A stretch of DNA of 26,994 nucleotides from Candidatus Omnitrophota bacterium (GCA_016206675.1 JACQRD010000042.1:1-26994); one strand, 5' to 3'; numbered from the stretch's first letter, positions 13,822 to 21,474 are shown. The notes: generated by a model from the sequence alone, not told the origin. Numbers and translations: made by a program.

Positions 13822-16770
13822 CTACAGCGTTGGGCGAAAGGCCTGCGGGCAGATCGCTTGGAAGGCGCACCAGCGGCAGATGATCTCTTGGGGGGTTGCG
13901 CGGAAGTTGCGTCGTCGGATGCCGTCGGCCGCTTGCTTCAGGAAGGCCTTGGCCCGCTCCAGATCGGAAAGCTCGAAGACCGCCTGCCCTCGCAGCCCGG
14001 TCTCCAGAAAGCGTAGCTCGACCCGCCTTGGCAGTACCCCGCGCAGCCTCTGCCAGGCCAAGGCGTAGAGGAGCAGCTGCAGCGACTCGCGGGTGCGCCG
14101 GTCGGCCGCCGCCTGTTCCCGTACCTCCGAGGATTTATAGTCGATGATGACGGCCTGGCCCTCCTCGTCATCCACCCGGTCCCAGCGCCCGACGACCAGC
14201 AGATCGTCCAGTTCGAAGGTGAACTTTTCTTCGATCAACATCGGCCGCTCCGGATGGGCCTGCTGCTGGGTGAAAAAGCGCTGCAGCGCCTCGCACCCTT
14301 GGGCCAGCCGCTGCTCCTCGTGCTCCCGCGTCAGGAAGCCTTCCGAGCTCCAGGCCGCCTCAAAGGCCTTCAGCAGTTCGTCGGCGCTCATCGGCTGTCC
14401 CTGCAGCTGCCGGCGGAAGAACTGCTCCACCGCCTTGTGCAGCGCCGCCCCATAGACCACCACATGGTGCCGCATGGCCGGAATGCGCAGTATGTGGCTG
14501 TAGCGGTACTTCAGCGGGCAGGTGAGGTAATCGTCCACGCCGTGGGCATCGAGGCGCAGCACCGGGCGTGGGGGGGCGCAGAGCGCCAACGGCAGGGGAC
14601 TCGCGGTTTCGCCTCGCGCAATCAGCTCGCGAGCACCGGTGGCCTTGGCAGCCGGGCTGGGGCTGGCCAGCTCGAGCGCCTCCACGACGAACTGGCTGAT
14701 TTTTCGTCCCGTCTTGCCACCGTAATCGTAGGCGCAACTCAGATGCAGCTCCTGCTTGGCGCGCGTCATGCCCACGTAGCAGAGCCGTCGCTCCTCTTGC
14801 AAATGGTAGTCGCCGGCTGGCAGCAGATCGCGAATGAGCTCCTCCGGCAGCTCGATCGGATCACGGCGCCGGGGTGTTGGGAAGCGCCCCTGGACGAGCC
14901 CCACGAGAAAGACGACGGGAAACTCCAGCCCTTTGGCCTTGTGGATGGTCAGCACGCTGACCCGATCGGCCCACGCATCCTCCTCGGCCGCCGGCTCGTT
15001 GCCCATCGCTTGGAGGAGCTCCAGGTGCTCCATCACTTCCGGCAGGCGGCCCCCCACCAACGCCTCGACGCGCTGCAGGTGATGGAAGAAGCGCGCGACC
15101 GTCTGCAGCGAGGCCAGCTCCTCCACCTGCTCGCCGGCGCCCAACCGCTGCAAGAAGCCGCGGTCGGAGAGCCACTGGTAGAGCAGCTGCCCCGGTGAGC
15201 GGCTGCGGGAGAGCTCCAGCAGGCGCTGCACGTCCTCGAGCACATCGCGGAAGCTGCGGCGCCCCTCCTCGGAAACGGCCGGCTCGTCCCCCTGTGCGCT
15301 CTGCTGCAGGATGGCGCGCAGGCTGCGGTTCGTCCGCCGCGCGGCCGCGAGGGCGGCCGCGAGATCCTCCATCCGGCAGGCGTAGAGCGGCGAGCTCGCC
15401 ACATGGTACCAGCTGAGGCTGTCCTCCGGATCGGCCAGCGCGCGCAGGCAGGAGAGCAGCATCTTGCTCTCTTCCCTGGCAAAGAGGCCGCTGGATCCGC
15501 TGAACTGCCACGGTACGCCGGCGACGTTGAGCGCTCGCAAGAAGAGATCGGCTTCCCGGTTAGAGCGCACCAACACGGCGATATCGCTGGGGCGGCGCGC
15601 CCCGGAGGCGACCGCCTGCCGGATCGTGCGGGCCACCCAGTCCGCTTCGCTGGAGACGGTCTCGAAGATGTGCAACTGCGGCGCCTGCGCTGCGGCGGAG
15701 GCGGCGGCCACCAGCCGCTTGTCGATGCCGTGCCGCACTTCCAGCCGGTCGGGGTTGTTGAACTGGATCAGCCGGTAGGCCGCATCCAGCACCGGCTGGG
15801 GCGAGCGGAAGTTCTCCTTCAACACAATGGTGCGAACCCCGGGATAGGCCTCGAGGAACTTCACCACATTGCTGATCGCCGCCCCCCGCCATTTGTAGAT
15901 GCTCTGATCATCGTCGCCGACGACCGTCACCGAGGTCGAGGGGCCGATGAGCAGCTGCAGCAGGCGAAACTGCGCGTAGTTCGTATCCTGGAACTCATCG
16001 ACGAGGATGTGGCGCAGGCGCCGATGGAGGGCGGCGCGGATCTCGGGATGGCGTTCGAGCAACTGGATGGCCAGCAGCACCTGATCGCCGAAGTCGGCGG
16101 CATCCTCGCGCCGCAGTAGGCGCTCGTACGCCTCGTAGGCCGCCGCCACCTCCAGCACACGGGGGGCCTGCGCCTGGCCGGCCGGCTCTTGCGGTGCGTG
16201 GGCGCGCGCCCACGCCATGAACTCCTCCGGGCTGACCGCTTCATCCTTGGCGCGTGACATGACCGCCACCAGCGGTTCGATGAATCGGGTGGGATCCGAC
16301 GGCGGACGGAACTGCTGCAGCGGCAGCTCAAAGAGATGCCGTTTCAGAAAGATGCCCTGCTCCGCCTGCGAGAGGACGCGAAACTGCGGCGAGAGCCCCA
16401 GCAGAGCCGCATGCTCGCGCAGCAGCTGATCCCCGAAGGCGTGGAAGGTGCGCAGGGCCACCTCCATGTAGCCGTAGGGGACTAGCAGGTCGACCCGCTC
16501 CTCCATCTCCGCCGCCGCTTTCTCGGTGAAGGTCAGCGCGAGGATCTCGTCGGGACGGGCCCCGCCGTCGCGCAGCAGCCAGGCGATGCGCCGGCTGATG
16601 ACGGTGGTCTTGCCGGTGCCAGCCCCGGCGATGATCAGCAGGGGGGCTCCGGTGTGCAGGACGGCCTCGCGCTGCGCTGCGGTTAGCTCCCCCAGCAGCG
16701 CCTCAGGCGAGCCGTGTGGCATGGAGCGCGGCGCGGCGGCCTGGGCCACCGCGGCCGTCGAGAGGGCCAT
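13822..16770 (-). CDS. UvrD/Rep-type DNA helicase with C-terminal PD-(D/E)XK nuclease and Fe-S motif
   Basis: 982-aa SF1A helicase-nuclease, likely in double-strand break or repair end processing. Helicase motifs: Walker A AGAGTGKTT (Lys54), TFTEKAA (Ia), VDEFQDTN (II), VGDDDQSIYKWRGA (III), ENFRSP (IV), LTIHKAKGLEFPVVF (V) and YVGMTRAKQEL (VI). The C-terminus is a RecB-like nuclease: GAALHKAVEQFF, GRWDRVDD and VIIDYKSS. Cysteines in DYLTCPLKYRY and ICRWCAFQAIC form the C...CxxCx5C pattern that binds a 4Fe-4S cluster in AddB/AdnAB-type nucleases. Helicase and nuclease in one chain resemble one subunit of AdnAB/AddAB, but no partner gene is adjacent. Met17 is an alternative start. Confidence 0.93.
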   Translation of the reverse strand: MALSTAAVAQAAAPRSMPHGSPEALLGELTAAQREAVLHTGAPLLIIAGAGTGKTTVISRRIAWLLRDGGARPDEILALTFTEKAAAEMEERVDLLVPYGYMEVALRTFHAFGDQLLREHAALLGLSPQFRVLSQAEQGIFLKRHLFELPLQQFRPPSDPTRFIEPLVAVMSRAKDEAVSPEEFMAWARAHAPQEPAGQAQAPRVLEVAAAYEAYERLLRREDAADFGDQVLLAIQLLERHPEIRAALHRRLRHILVDEFQDTNYAQFRLLQLLIGPSTSVTVVGDDDQSIYKWRGAAISNVVKFLEAYPGVRTIVLKENFRSPQPVLDAAYRLIQFNNPDRLEVRHGIDKRLVAAASAAAQAPQLHIFETVSSEADWVARTIRQAVASGARRPSDIAVLVRSNREADLFLRALNVAGVPWQFSGSSGLFAREESKMLLSCLRALADPEDSLSWYHVASSPLYACRMEDLAAALAAARRTNRSLRAILQQSAQGDEPAVSEEGRRSFRDVLEDVQRLLELSRSRSPGQLLYQWLSDRGFLQRLGAGEQVEELASLQTVARFFHHLQRVEALVGGRLPEVMEHLELLQAMGNEPAAEEDAWADRVSVLTIHKAKGLEFPVVFLVGLVQGRFPTPRRRDPIELPEELIRDLLPAGDYHLQEERRLCYVGMTRAKQELHLSCAYDYGGKTGRKISQFVVEALELASPSPAAKATGARELIARGETASPLPLALCAPPRPVLRLDAHGVDDYLTCPLKYRYSHILRIPAMRHHVVVYGAALHKAVEQFFRRQLQGQPMSADELLKAFEAAWSSEGFLTREHEEQRLAQGCEALQRFFTQQQAHPERPMLIEEKFTFELDDLLVVGRWDRVDDEEGQAVIIDYKSSEVREQAAADRRTRESLQLLLYALAWQRLRGVLPRRVELRFLETGLRGQAVFELSDLERAKAFLKQAADGIRRRNFRATPQEIICRWCAFQAICPQAFRPTL

Positions 16771-16782
16771 CGGTCGGTCGGC

Positions 16783-17529
16783 TTACGGCGTTACCGTCTC
16801 AAACGTGAAGAGAAACTCGAGTGCGGTTTGTGGAAAATCGCTGGCATCGTAGTCCGTCTTGATGTTCGTCAGCAGCAGCCGCACCTTCTTCGCCAGGCGG
16901 TTCGGGTTCCAGAAGGCGACCAACCCGTCGTGCACCACCCCGGGATGCAGGTAGCCGGACTGCAGCGAGGATTGCTGGATCAGGGCGAAGCGGCCCTGCG
17001 GTCTGGCGGCGACGAGCTTGCCCACCGGCAGGCTCAGCCCGAAATAGCCTGGACGCGCCTCTTCAACCACCCCGCGCGTCATCGTTGAAAACGGCGCCTT
17101 GAACTCCGCGTAGGCGGTGACGTAATCGACGTTCAGGAGCGCGTACTGGTTGCCGCGGTCGTCCACGAGAAGAAACTCGGCGGGCGAGATGCGGATCTTC
17201 TTCGCGCTCTTATTGGCGATCTTCACGTAGAAGATCAAGTTCTCCGGGAAGTACGGATCCTGCCCGGCGAACTCTTTGAAGACGCTCTTATCGCTGAAAA
17301 ACTTCCTCAGGTACTCTTGGGAGGCGTACGCCACATTCACCTCGACCCCTTTTTGTTCCTGGGCTTGCGTCACGGGCTTCAGCCGCCAGTCGACAACCCC
17401 TCCTGCGAGGGCCGCCTCCGCCAGCTGTCCTCGCGCATACCGCTCCAGCAAGAGCGAGCTGCGCCGGCCCCCTCTCGCGCATCCCGCCATCAGGACTGCC
17501 ACGATCACCCCCAGGAGTGCATGCCGCAT
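16783..17529 (-). CDS. Hypothetical lipoprotein
   Basis: 248 aa from the ATG at 17529, which has a strong AAAGGAG 6 nt upstream; the open frame 10 codons further up overlaps the preceding gene. The N-terminus is a lipoprotein signal (LLGVIVAVLMAGC, lipobox Met-Ala-Gly-Cys), so it should be anchored to a membrane on the periplasmic side. The mature part has an immunoglobulin-like or beta-sandwich feel (NLIFYVKIANKSAKKIRISP, FLLVDDRGNQYALLNVDYVT, VRLLLTNIKTDYDA). I do not recognise a family. It sits between the dGTPase-like gene and the helicase gene. Confidence 0.8.
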   Translation of the reverse strand: MRHALLGVIVAVLMAGCARGGRRSSLLLERYARGQLAEAALAGGVVDWRLKPVTQAQEQKGVEVNVAYASQEYLRKFFSDKSVFKEFAGQDPYFPENLIFYVKIANKSAKKIRISPAEFLLVDDRGNQYALLNVDYVTAYAEFKAPFSTMTRGVVEEARPGYFGLSLPVGKLVAARPQGRFALIQQSSLQSGYLHPGVVHDGLVAFWNPNRLAKKVRLLLTNIKTDYDASDFPQTALEFLFTFETVTP

Positions 17530-17545
17530 CGTCCGCTCCTTTCGC

Positions 17546-18733
17546 TTAGACCCGCTCAAAGGGATCGAATAACTTTTTGTACTCTTCCAGAGCGTACCGG
17601 TCCGTCATGCCCGCGAGGTAGTCGCACACCACCCGGTGCGGCGTTTCGCCACGCTCGATGCGCAGCCGCGTGGTATTCGGCAGCTGGCCCGGATCCTTCA
17701 GGTAATGGTGGAACAACTCGCTGATGACCCGCTTCGCCTTTTCTGTCATGCGCACGACGCGGTAATGGTGGTAGAACTTGTTCCAGAGCAGCCGCTTCAA
17801 CGGGGCCCGCAGGGTCCGCATCTCTTCGCTGAAGACAATCAGCCGCGAAGCGCACGCGCGCACCTCGTCCACCGATGTAATGTGCTGCCGCGCGATAGTC
17901 TCAGCGCTCGTCACGGCCAAATCCGTCACCTGGCGGTTGATCACCGCGCGGATGATCTGATAGCGGCGCAGCTCCGGGCCAGCCGGCGGCTCCTGCGACT
18001 CCGCGGCGGCGTGCGCCTGCTGCCAGAGCGCGATCTCCGCCAGGTCCTCCTCCTTCAGCACGCCGGAGGCGAGTCCGTCATCCAGATCATGATTATCATA
18101 CGCGATTTCATCGGCGATGTCTGCGATCTGGCTCTCCAGCAGCGGCGAGAGCTTGGGATCCAGGGCCACCTGCATGTCGGGATGCGCGTACGGGGTGCGG
18201 TGCTTATTGATGCTCTCGCGCACCTCCCACGTGAGGTTCAGGCCGCGAAAGGCGGGGTAGCGCTCCTCCAGCACGTCCACCACGCGCAGCCCCTGGATGT
18301 TGTGCTCGAAGCCGCCGTGCGCCTTCATCAGCTCCCGCAGGGTGTCCTCGCCGGCGTGGCCGAAGGGCGGGTGGCCGATATCGTGCGCCAAGGCGACGGC
18401 CTCCACCAAATCCTCATTGAGCCGCAACAGGCGCGCGATCGACGCCGCAATCTGGGCCACCTCGAGCGTGTGCGTCAACCGGGTGCGGTAATGGTCGCCT
18501 TCATGGTTGACGAAGACTTGCGTTTTGTACTCCAGCCGACGGAAGGCGGTGGTGTGGATGATCCGATCGCGATCCCGCCGGTAGACGGTGCGGTAGGGGT
18601 CTTCGGGCTCCGGATGCTGGCGGCCGCGAGTTAAGCGGCTCTTCATCGCGTAGGGAGCCAGCCACTGCTCCTCCCGGGCTTCCAGGGCCTCCCGCGTCAC
18701 GAGCAGGCTGTGGCAATCGGCGGCGACCGTCAT
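17546..18733 (-). CDS. dgt: Deoxyguanosinetriphosphate triphosphohydrolase-like protein
   Basis: HD-domain hydrolase (395 aa) of the dGTPase family, releasing deoxynucleoside and triphosphate from dNTPs. The metal-binding residues are visible: RTRLTHTLEVAQIA (His88), LAHDIGHPPFGHAGE (His117, Asp118, His121, His126) and a later conserved aspartate in IADIADEIAYDNHDLDDG. FRRLEYKTQVF near the N-terminus is the family signature. The start is the ATG at 18733, which overlaps the HIT gene stop as ATGA; upstream in-frame sequence is the other gene's reading shadow. Being next to a HIT enzyme and followed by a repair nuclease suits a nucleotide-housekeeping operon. Confidence 0.94.
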   Translation of the reverse strand: MTVAADCHSLLVTREALEAREEQWLAPYAMKSRLTRGRQHPEPEDPYRTVYRRDRDRIIHTTAFRRLEYKTQVFVNHEGDHYRTRLTHTLEVAQIAASIARLLRLNEDLVEAVALAHDIGHPPFGHAGEDTLRELMKAHGGFEHNIQGLRVVDVLEERYPAFRGLNLTWEVRESINKHRTPYAHPDMQVALDPKLSPLLESQIADIADEIAYDNHDLDDGLASGVLKEEDLAEIALWQQAHAAAESQEPPAGPELRRYQIIRAVINRQVTDLAVTSAETIARQHITSVDEVRACASRLIVFSEEMRTLRAPLKRLLWNKFYHHYRVVRMTEKAKRVISELFHHYLKDPGQLPNTTRLRIERGETPHRVVCDYLAGMTDRYALEEYKKLFDPFERV

Positions 18734-19215
18734 CGGGCGCTGCTCGTCAAGAACCGGTAGAGCTCGTCGAGCGACTGCGAGACGACCTTGGTCGCACCGA
18801 TGACCGGCATGAAATTCGTATCCCCCTGCCATCGCGGCACCAGATGTAGATGCAAATGCCCCGGAATGCCGGCACCCGCCACACGGCCCAGGTTGAGGCC
18901 GATGTTGAAGCCGTGCGGATGCAGCGTGCGCTGCAGCCGTCGCATCAGCTGCTGCGTGACGGAGAGTATTGCCGCCCACTCGGCCGTGGTCAGCTCGAGC
19001 AGATCGCTGACATGGCGCCGCGGCGCGATCATCACATGGCCGTTATTGTAGGGATAGCGGTTGAGCAGCGCGAAGACCTGCGGTTGGCGCAGCACGACGT
19101 GATGGCGCCGCCTCTGCCGCGACCGCGCCGCCCGGCAGAAAATGCATCCCCGCCGGGCCGGGTGCTTGAGGTAGCGGCTGCGCCAGGGTGCCCACAACCG
19201 CGTGGAGAGCGCCAT
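18730..19215 (-). CDS. HIT family protein (histidine-triad nucleotide hydrolase/phosphorylase)
   Basis: 161-aa HIT protein. The active-site triad is HLHLHLVPRW (HxHxHxx), preceded by FNIGLNLGRVAGAGIPG, and the N-terminal part has CIFC followed by NRYPYNNGHVMIAPRRHV. This N-terminal form resembles the Ap4A phosphorylase-like branch more than HINT. Family members act on nucleotide monophosphate esters or diadenosine polyphosphates. I start it at the ATG at 19215, 7 nt after the ATPase stop; the reading frame extending to 19866 lies inside the ATPase gene. The stop is coupled to the dGTPase start (ATGA). Confidence 0.92.
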   Translation of the reverse strand: MALSTRLWAPWRSRYLKHPARRGCIFCRAARSRQRRRHHVVLRQPQVFALLNRYPYNNGHVMIAPRRHVSDLLELTTAEWAAILSVTQQLMRRLQRTLHPHGFNIGLNLGRVAGAGIPGHLHLHLVPRWQGDTNFMPVIGATKVVSQSLDELYRFLTSSAR

Positions 19216-19222
19216 GGTCGCT

Positions 19223-20821
19223 TCACTCGTTCCCGTAGAGGGTGGCGAGCACGTCCAGTTCTTGCCCTTGCCAGACCCACATGTTCGCGGTTTTCGCCAG
19301 CACCCGCGCATGCTCGTCCATGCCGGCCTTGGTGATGACGACCTTGCGGGAGGGCCGCGGCAGCTGCGCGCGGCAAAATCCTTCGAAGGCCGCAATCGCC
19401 TGCTCGTCCACCGCCGCTTCCCGGATGGTGGCACACCACCGTTTGCCCTCGGCCTCTGCCACCAGATAGGTGTCCGAGGGCGAGCCGGCACCGGGCTGCG
19501 CAGTGATGCGCTCAAACCGCGGCAGCCGCCCGGCCTTGGCGTCCAGAAATACCATATCATCGTGAAAGCGGTTGAACAAGGCGGCGACTTGCTCCGGAAA
19601 CGAGAGGCGGCGCGCCTGGAGCCAGCGCATCCACAGAGCTTGCACGTACGCGTCCAGCTGCCGGCGCAGCTGCGCTTCCTCCGGGCGCGCATCCGCCCGC
19701 TGGGCCAAAAACACCGTCGAGAGCCAGCAACGCAGCAGCGGATCGGCCACGACCCAGCAGGTGCCGTTGCGCTGGGCGACGTCCTGCTCAACAAGCCGCT
19801 GCAACGCCTCGGGTAAGCCCGCACGGCCGATGCGCCGGCCGAGCTCAGTCGCCGTTCGCGCCCCATGGGCGATGTGCATCAACGCCTCCACGGCCCTGCC
19901 CCCGTGGCGCGCATGCGCCACCGCCTCCACCCGCGAGGCGCACCATTGAGCCATCGGCCCTTCGGGGCGGCCGAGCACGTCCCAGACCGCCTCGATGAAC
20001 AGCGCGTCCGTCACCTCACGGCTGCCCTCGAGGCAGGCCACTTCGCGCAACCGCTTCAGCACCACCGACAGATACCACGGCCAGCCGCCAAGCCAATGCA
20101 GCAGAAACGGCACGATGCGCTCGCGGCCGCGCAGTCCCTTCATCTCCCGGGCCACCCACGCCCCAGTCGTGTGGGCCTGCGGCGCGCCCAGCGTGAGCAG
20201 CTCGAATTGCCCGAAGAGCAGCTGCAGCCGTTCGCGCAAAATCATGCGGGCCCGGTACGGCGAGGAGCTGGACAACACGAAGAGGACGGAAGGCCATGTC
20301 ATCACGCGCTTGCCCAGCTCATGAAAGGCATGCCCCAACCCCATCTCTTCAAGGAAGAGAAACTCATCCAGCATCAGCACCGCGGGCCGGCCGCACTCCT
20401 GCACCACGACCGGCATCGCATCCAGCGACCGGTTGAAGGCTTCGCCATACAGCCGCCGGCTCAAGAGGGCGTCGATCGGCGCAATGGCGGCGACGGTCTT
20501 CGGCAACCGCGGCTGCGCGTGGGCCAGAAGGGCTTCAAACGATTGCGGCAGCGGGAGGACCCCTTCGCGGCCCCGTGCTGCCTGCAGGCCGCTGTGGAGA
20601 ATGGCGGCCAGCAAGCGACGCAAGAAGCTGCGGCATGATTCGCGGTAGAGCGGGCAATACAGCACGAGGAACCGCTCGGACGCCTCGGAGAGCAGCTGCT
20701 GCAGCTGAAACGTTTTGCCGCTGCCCGGCGGGCCGATCAGGGCGAGATTGTGGCGGAACCCCTCCCCGAAGGCCTGCAGCCGCTGGGAAAGATGCTGGGC
20801 GAGCTCAGGACGGAGGTTCAT
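19223..20821 (-). CDS. AAA-type ATPase with degenerate C-terminal nuclease-like domain
   Basis: 532-aa ATPase of the STAND/archaeal-ATPase type (AAA with winged helix). Walker A is GPPGSGKT (residues 30-37), Walker B AVLMLDEF (Asp152, Glu153), with FVLSSSSPYRARM as a likely sensor region; ELGRRIGRAGLPEALQRLVEQ is a winged-helix segment. The C-terminal third (DDMVFLDAKAG, DTYLVAEAEGKRWCATIRE) looks like the restriction-endonuclease-like tail seen on such proteins, but the catalytic D...ExK is not intact as I read it. It starts at the ATG at 20821, formed at the end of the MITE-like element with AGGTGG as Shine-Dalgarno. The biological role is unknown. Confidence 0.8.
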   Translation of the reverse strand: MNLRPELAQHLSQRLQAFGEGFRHNLALIGPPGSGKTFQLQQLLSEASERFLVLYCPLYRESCRSFLRRLLAAILHSGLQAARGREGVLPLPQSFEALLAHAQPRLPKTVAAIAPIDALLSRRLYGEAFNRSLDAMPVVVQECGRPAVLMLDEFLFLEEMGLGHAFHELGKRVMTWPSVLFVLSSSSPYRARMILRERLQLLFGQFELLTLGAPQAHTTGAWVAREMKGLRGRERIVPFLLHWLGGWPWYLSVVLKRLREVACLEGSREVTDALFIEAVWDVLGRPEGPMAQWCASRVEAVAHARHGGRAVEALMHIAHGARTATELGRRIGRAGLPEALQRLVEQDVAQRNGTCWVVADPLLRCWLSTVFLAQRADARPEEAQLRRQLDAYVQALWMRWLQARRLSFPEQVAALFNRFHDDMVFLDAKAGRLPRFERITAQPGAGSPSDTYLVAEAEGKRWCATIREAAVDEQAIAAFEGFCRAQLPRPSRKVVITKAGMDEHARVLAKTANMWVWQGQELDVLATLYGNE

Positions 20822-20946
20822 CCCACCACCTGCCGGTTGGCCGAAGGCCGGTCGCTGCTGCGATACGATAACCTGAGGAACAGCGACCGCTTCGTCCACC
20901 AGAGAGTTTGGCGCGTTACAAGGCGCAGCCCGGCAGGTGGTGGGAT
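20820..20946. mobile_element. MITE-like element, copy 2 (upstream of the ATPase)
   Basis: 127-bp interval with perfect 17-bp terminal inverted repeats, ATCCCACCACCTGCCGG at 20820-20836 and its complement at 20930-20946. The first 14 bases are identical to copy 1 at 10945. Flanks on the coding strand are ATGA on both sides, as in copy 1. The interior differs from copy 1 but has its own inverted repeats (GGTCGCTG/CAGCGACC, GGCCGAAGGCC). It supplies the start codon and Shine-Dalgarno of the ATPase gene. Confidence 0.8.
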
Positions 20947-20960
20947 CATTGAAGGCTATA

Positions 20961-20990
20961 ATTATCTCATAAAAAGAATCAGCGGGTAAA
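20961..20990 (-). promoter_or_regulatory. Putative promoter of the ATPase-HIT-dGTPase operon
   Basis: On the minus strand TTTACC (20985-20990) and GATAAT (20961-20966) are separated by 18 nt in an AT-rich stretch directly upstream of the MITE-like element. The match to a sigma-70 promoter is moderate; transcripts would begin just before the element and carry it as a leader. Confidence 0.45.
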
Positions 20991-20997
20991 GAAACGA

Positions 20998-21018
20998 GCG
21001 GGCAGCGGGAATCGAACC
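20998..21018 (-). pseudogene. 3' fragment of a tRNA-Gly
   Basis: 21 nt matching the 3' end of the intact tRNA-Gly at 20 of 21 positions (GGTTCGATTCCCGCTGCCCGC, T-arm and acceptor strand). The one difference (TGCCCGC for TACCCGC) pairs perfectly with the GCGGGCA start of the 5' fragment at 21436-21452, not with the intact tRNA. The 5' side of the T-stem is not preserved. Confidence 0.75.
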
Positions 21019-21047
21019 GTCGCTCTCCGCCTTCGGCGGATCGCTCC

Positions 21048-21078
21048 ATAGGAGGGAAACCTACGGTTTCCCTCCTAT
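21048..21078. repeat. Perfect palindrome, copy 1
   Basis: Arms of 14 bp (ATAGGAGGGAAACC and its complement) around TAC. The surrounding CTCC on one side and CG-GTCGCG-like sequence on the other are shared with the palindrome at 21320-21349, giving a direct repeat of about 45 bp on either side of the tRNA. Confidence 0.85.
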
Positions 21079-21142
21079 CGTCGCGCCTGAATAGGATCGA
21101 TGGGCGCTCCTTGTCTCCCTTCCCTCCCAGTCCATCGAACAA

Positions 21143-21171
21143 TCTGGGGGAAACTCACAGTTTCCCCCAGA
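21143..21171. repeat. Perfect palindrome of related type
   Basis: Arms of 13 bp (TCTGGGGGAAACT and its complement) around CAC. The core GGGGGAAAC / GTTTCCCCC resembles the two ATAGGAGGGRAACC palindromes nearby. On the minus strand it is followed by TTGTT and could weakly terminate tRNA transcription. Confidence 0.8.
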
Positions 21172-21181
21172 CCCCTTTCAT

Positions 21182-21199
21182 GGGTTCGCTTCCCGCTAC
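21182..21199 (+). repeat. Inverted copy of the tRNA-Gly T-arm
   Basis: GGGTTCGCTTCCCGCTAC on the plus strand matches the T-arm and acceptor strand of the minus-strand tRNA-Gly (plus 21223-21240 as complement) at 17 of 18 positions. The two form an inverted repeat with a 23-nt loop that could compete with tRNA 3' folding. Confidence 0.7.
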
Positions 21200-21217
21200 T
21201 ACTCTTGAAAAGGAACA

Positions 21218-21288
21218 AGCGGGTAGCGGGAATCGAACCCGCGTGGCCAGCTTGGGAAGCTGGAGCACTACCACTGTGCTATACCCGC
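21218..21288 (-). tRNA. tRNA-Gly (anticodon CCC)
   Basis: The minus strand folds as a complete cloverleaf: acceptor GCGGGTA/TACCCGC, D-arm GCAC...GTGC with GTGGTA loop, anticodon arm CCAGC-TTCCCAA-GCTGG, T-arm GCGGG-TTCGATT-CCCGC and discriminator U. The anticodon is CCC, reading GGG. No CCA is encoded. Length 71 nt. Confidence 0.93.
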
Positions 21289-21319
21289 GTCGGCCCTACG
21301 CCCATCCGAGGGGGCCTCC

Positions 21320-21349
21320 ATAGGAGGGGAACCTAGGTTCCCCTCCTAT
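21320..21349. repeat. Perfect palindrome, copy 2
   Basis: 30-bp perfect palindrome with arms ATAGGAGGGGAACCT. It is flanked by CTCC and CGGTCGCG as in copy 1 at 21048-21078. It lies about 30 nt upstream of the tRNA-Gly start. Confidence 0.85.
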
Positions 21350-21420
21350 CGGTCGCGACGCATCCAGCTCGTGTAATCCATCTGAATGGCTGGCTGCGTT
21401 GCTCCCTCGTCTCCCCTCCT

Positions 21421-21452
21421 GGCTGGCCTCTCGGTCATTGAGCTATGCCCGC
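21421..21452 (-). pseudogene. 5' fragment of a tRNA-Gly
   Basis: The minus strand reads GCGGGCATAGCTCAATG, the acceptor and D-arm start of a tRNA-Gly, then a degraded D-arm (ACCGAGAGG in place of a G-G-containing loop) and CCAGCC, which fits the 5' anticodon stem. After that tRNA similarity stops. A possible middle piece, AGCTGGATGCG, lies at 21359-21369. The acceptor strand pairs 7/7 with the 3' fragment at 20998-21018. Confidence 0.7.
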
Positions 21453-21474
21453 ACAAGACGCGCAAGAGCCGTTA

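Noticed and set aside
19223..19866. N-terminal extension of the HIT protein (378-codon frame)
   Set aside because: The extra 217 residues are read out of frame from the ATPase gene and have no conserved sequence; the HIT start at 19215 is adequate.
21048..21349. rRNA or further complete tRNA genes in the intergenic region
   Set aside because: Only one full cloverleaf is present; the other tRNA-like stretches are partial, and no rRNA-like sequence is seen.
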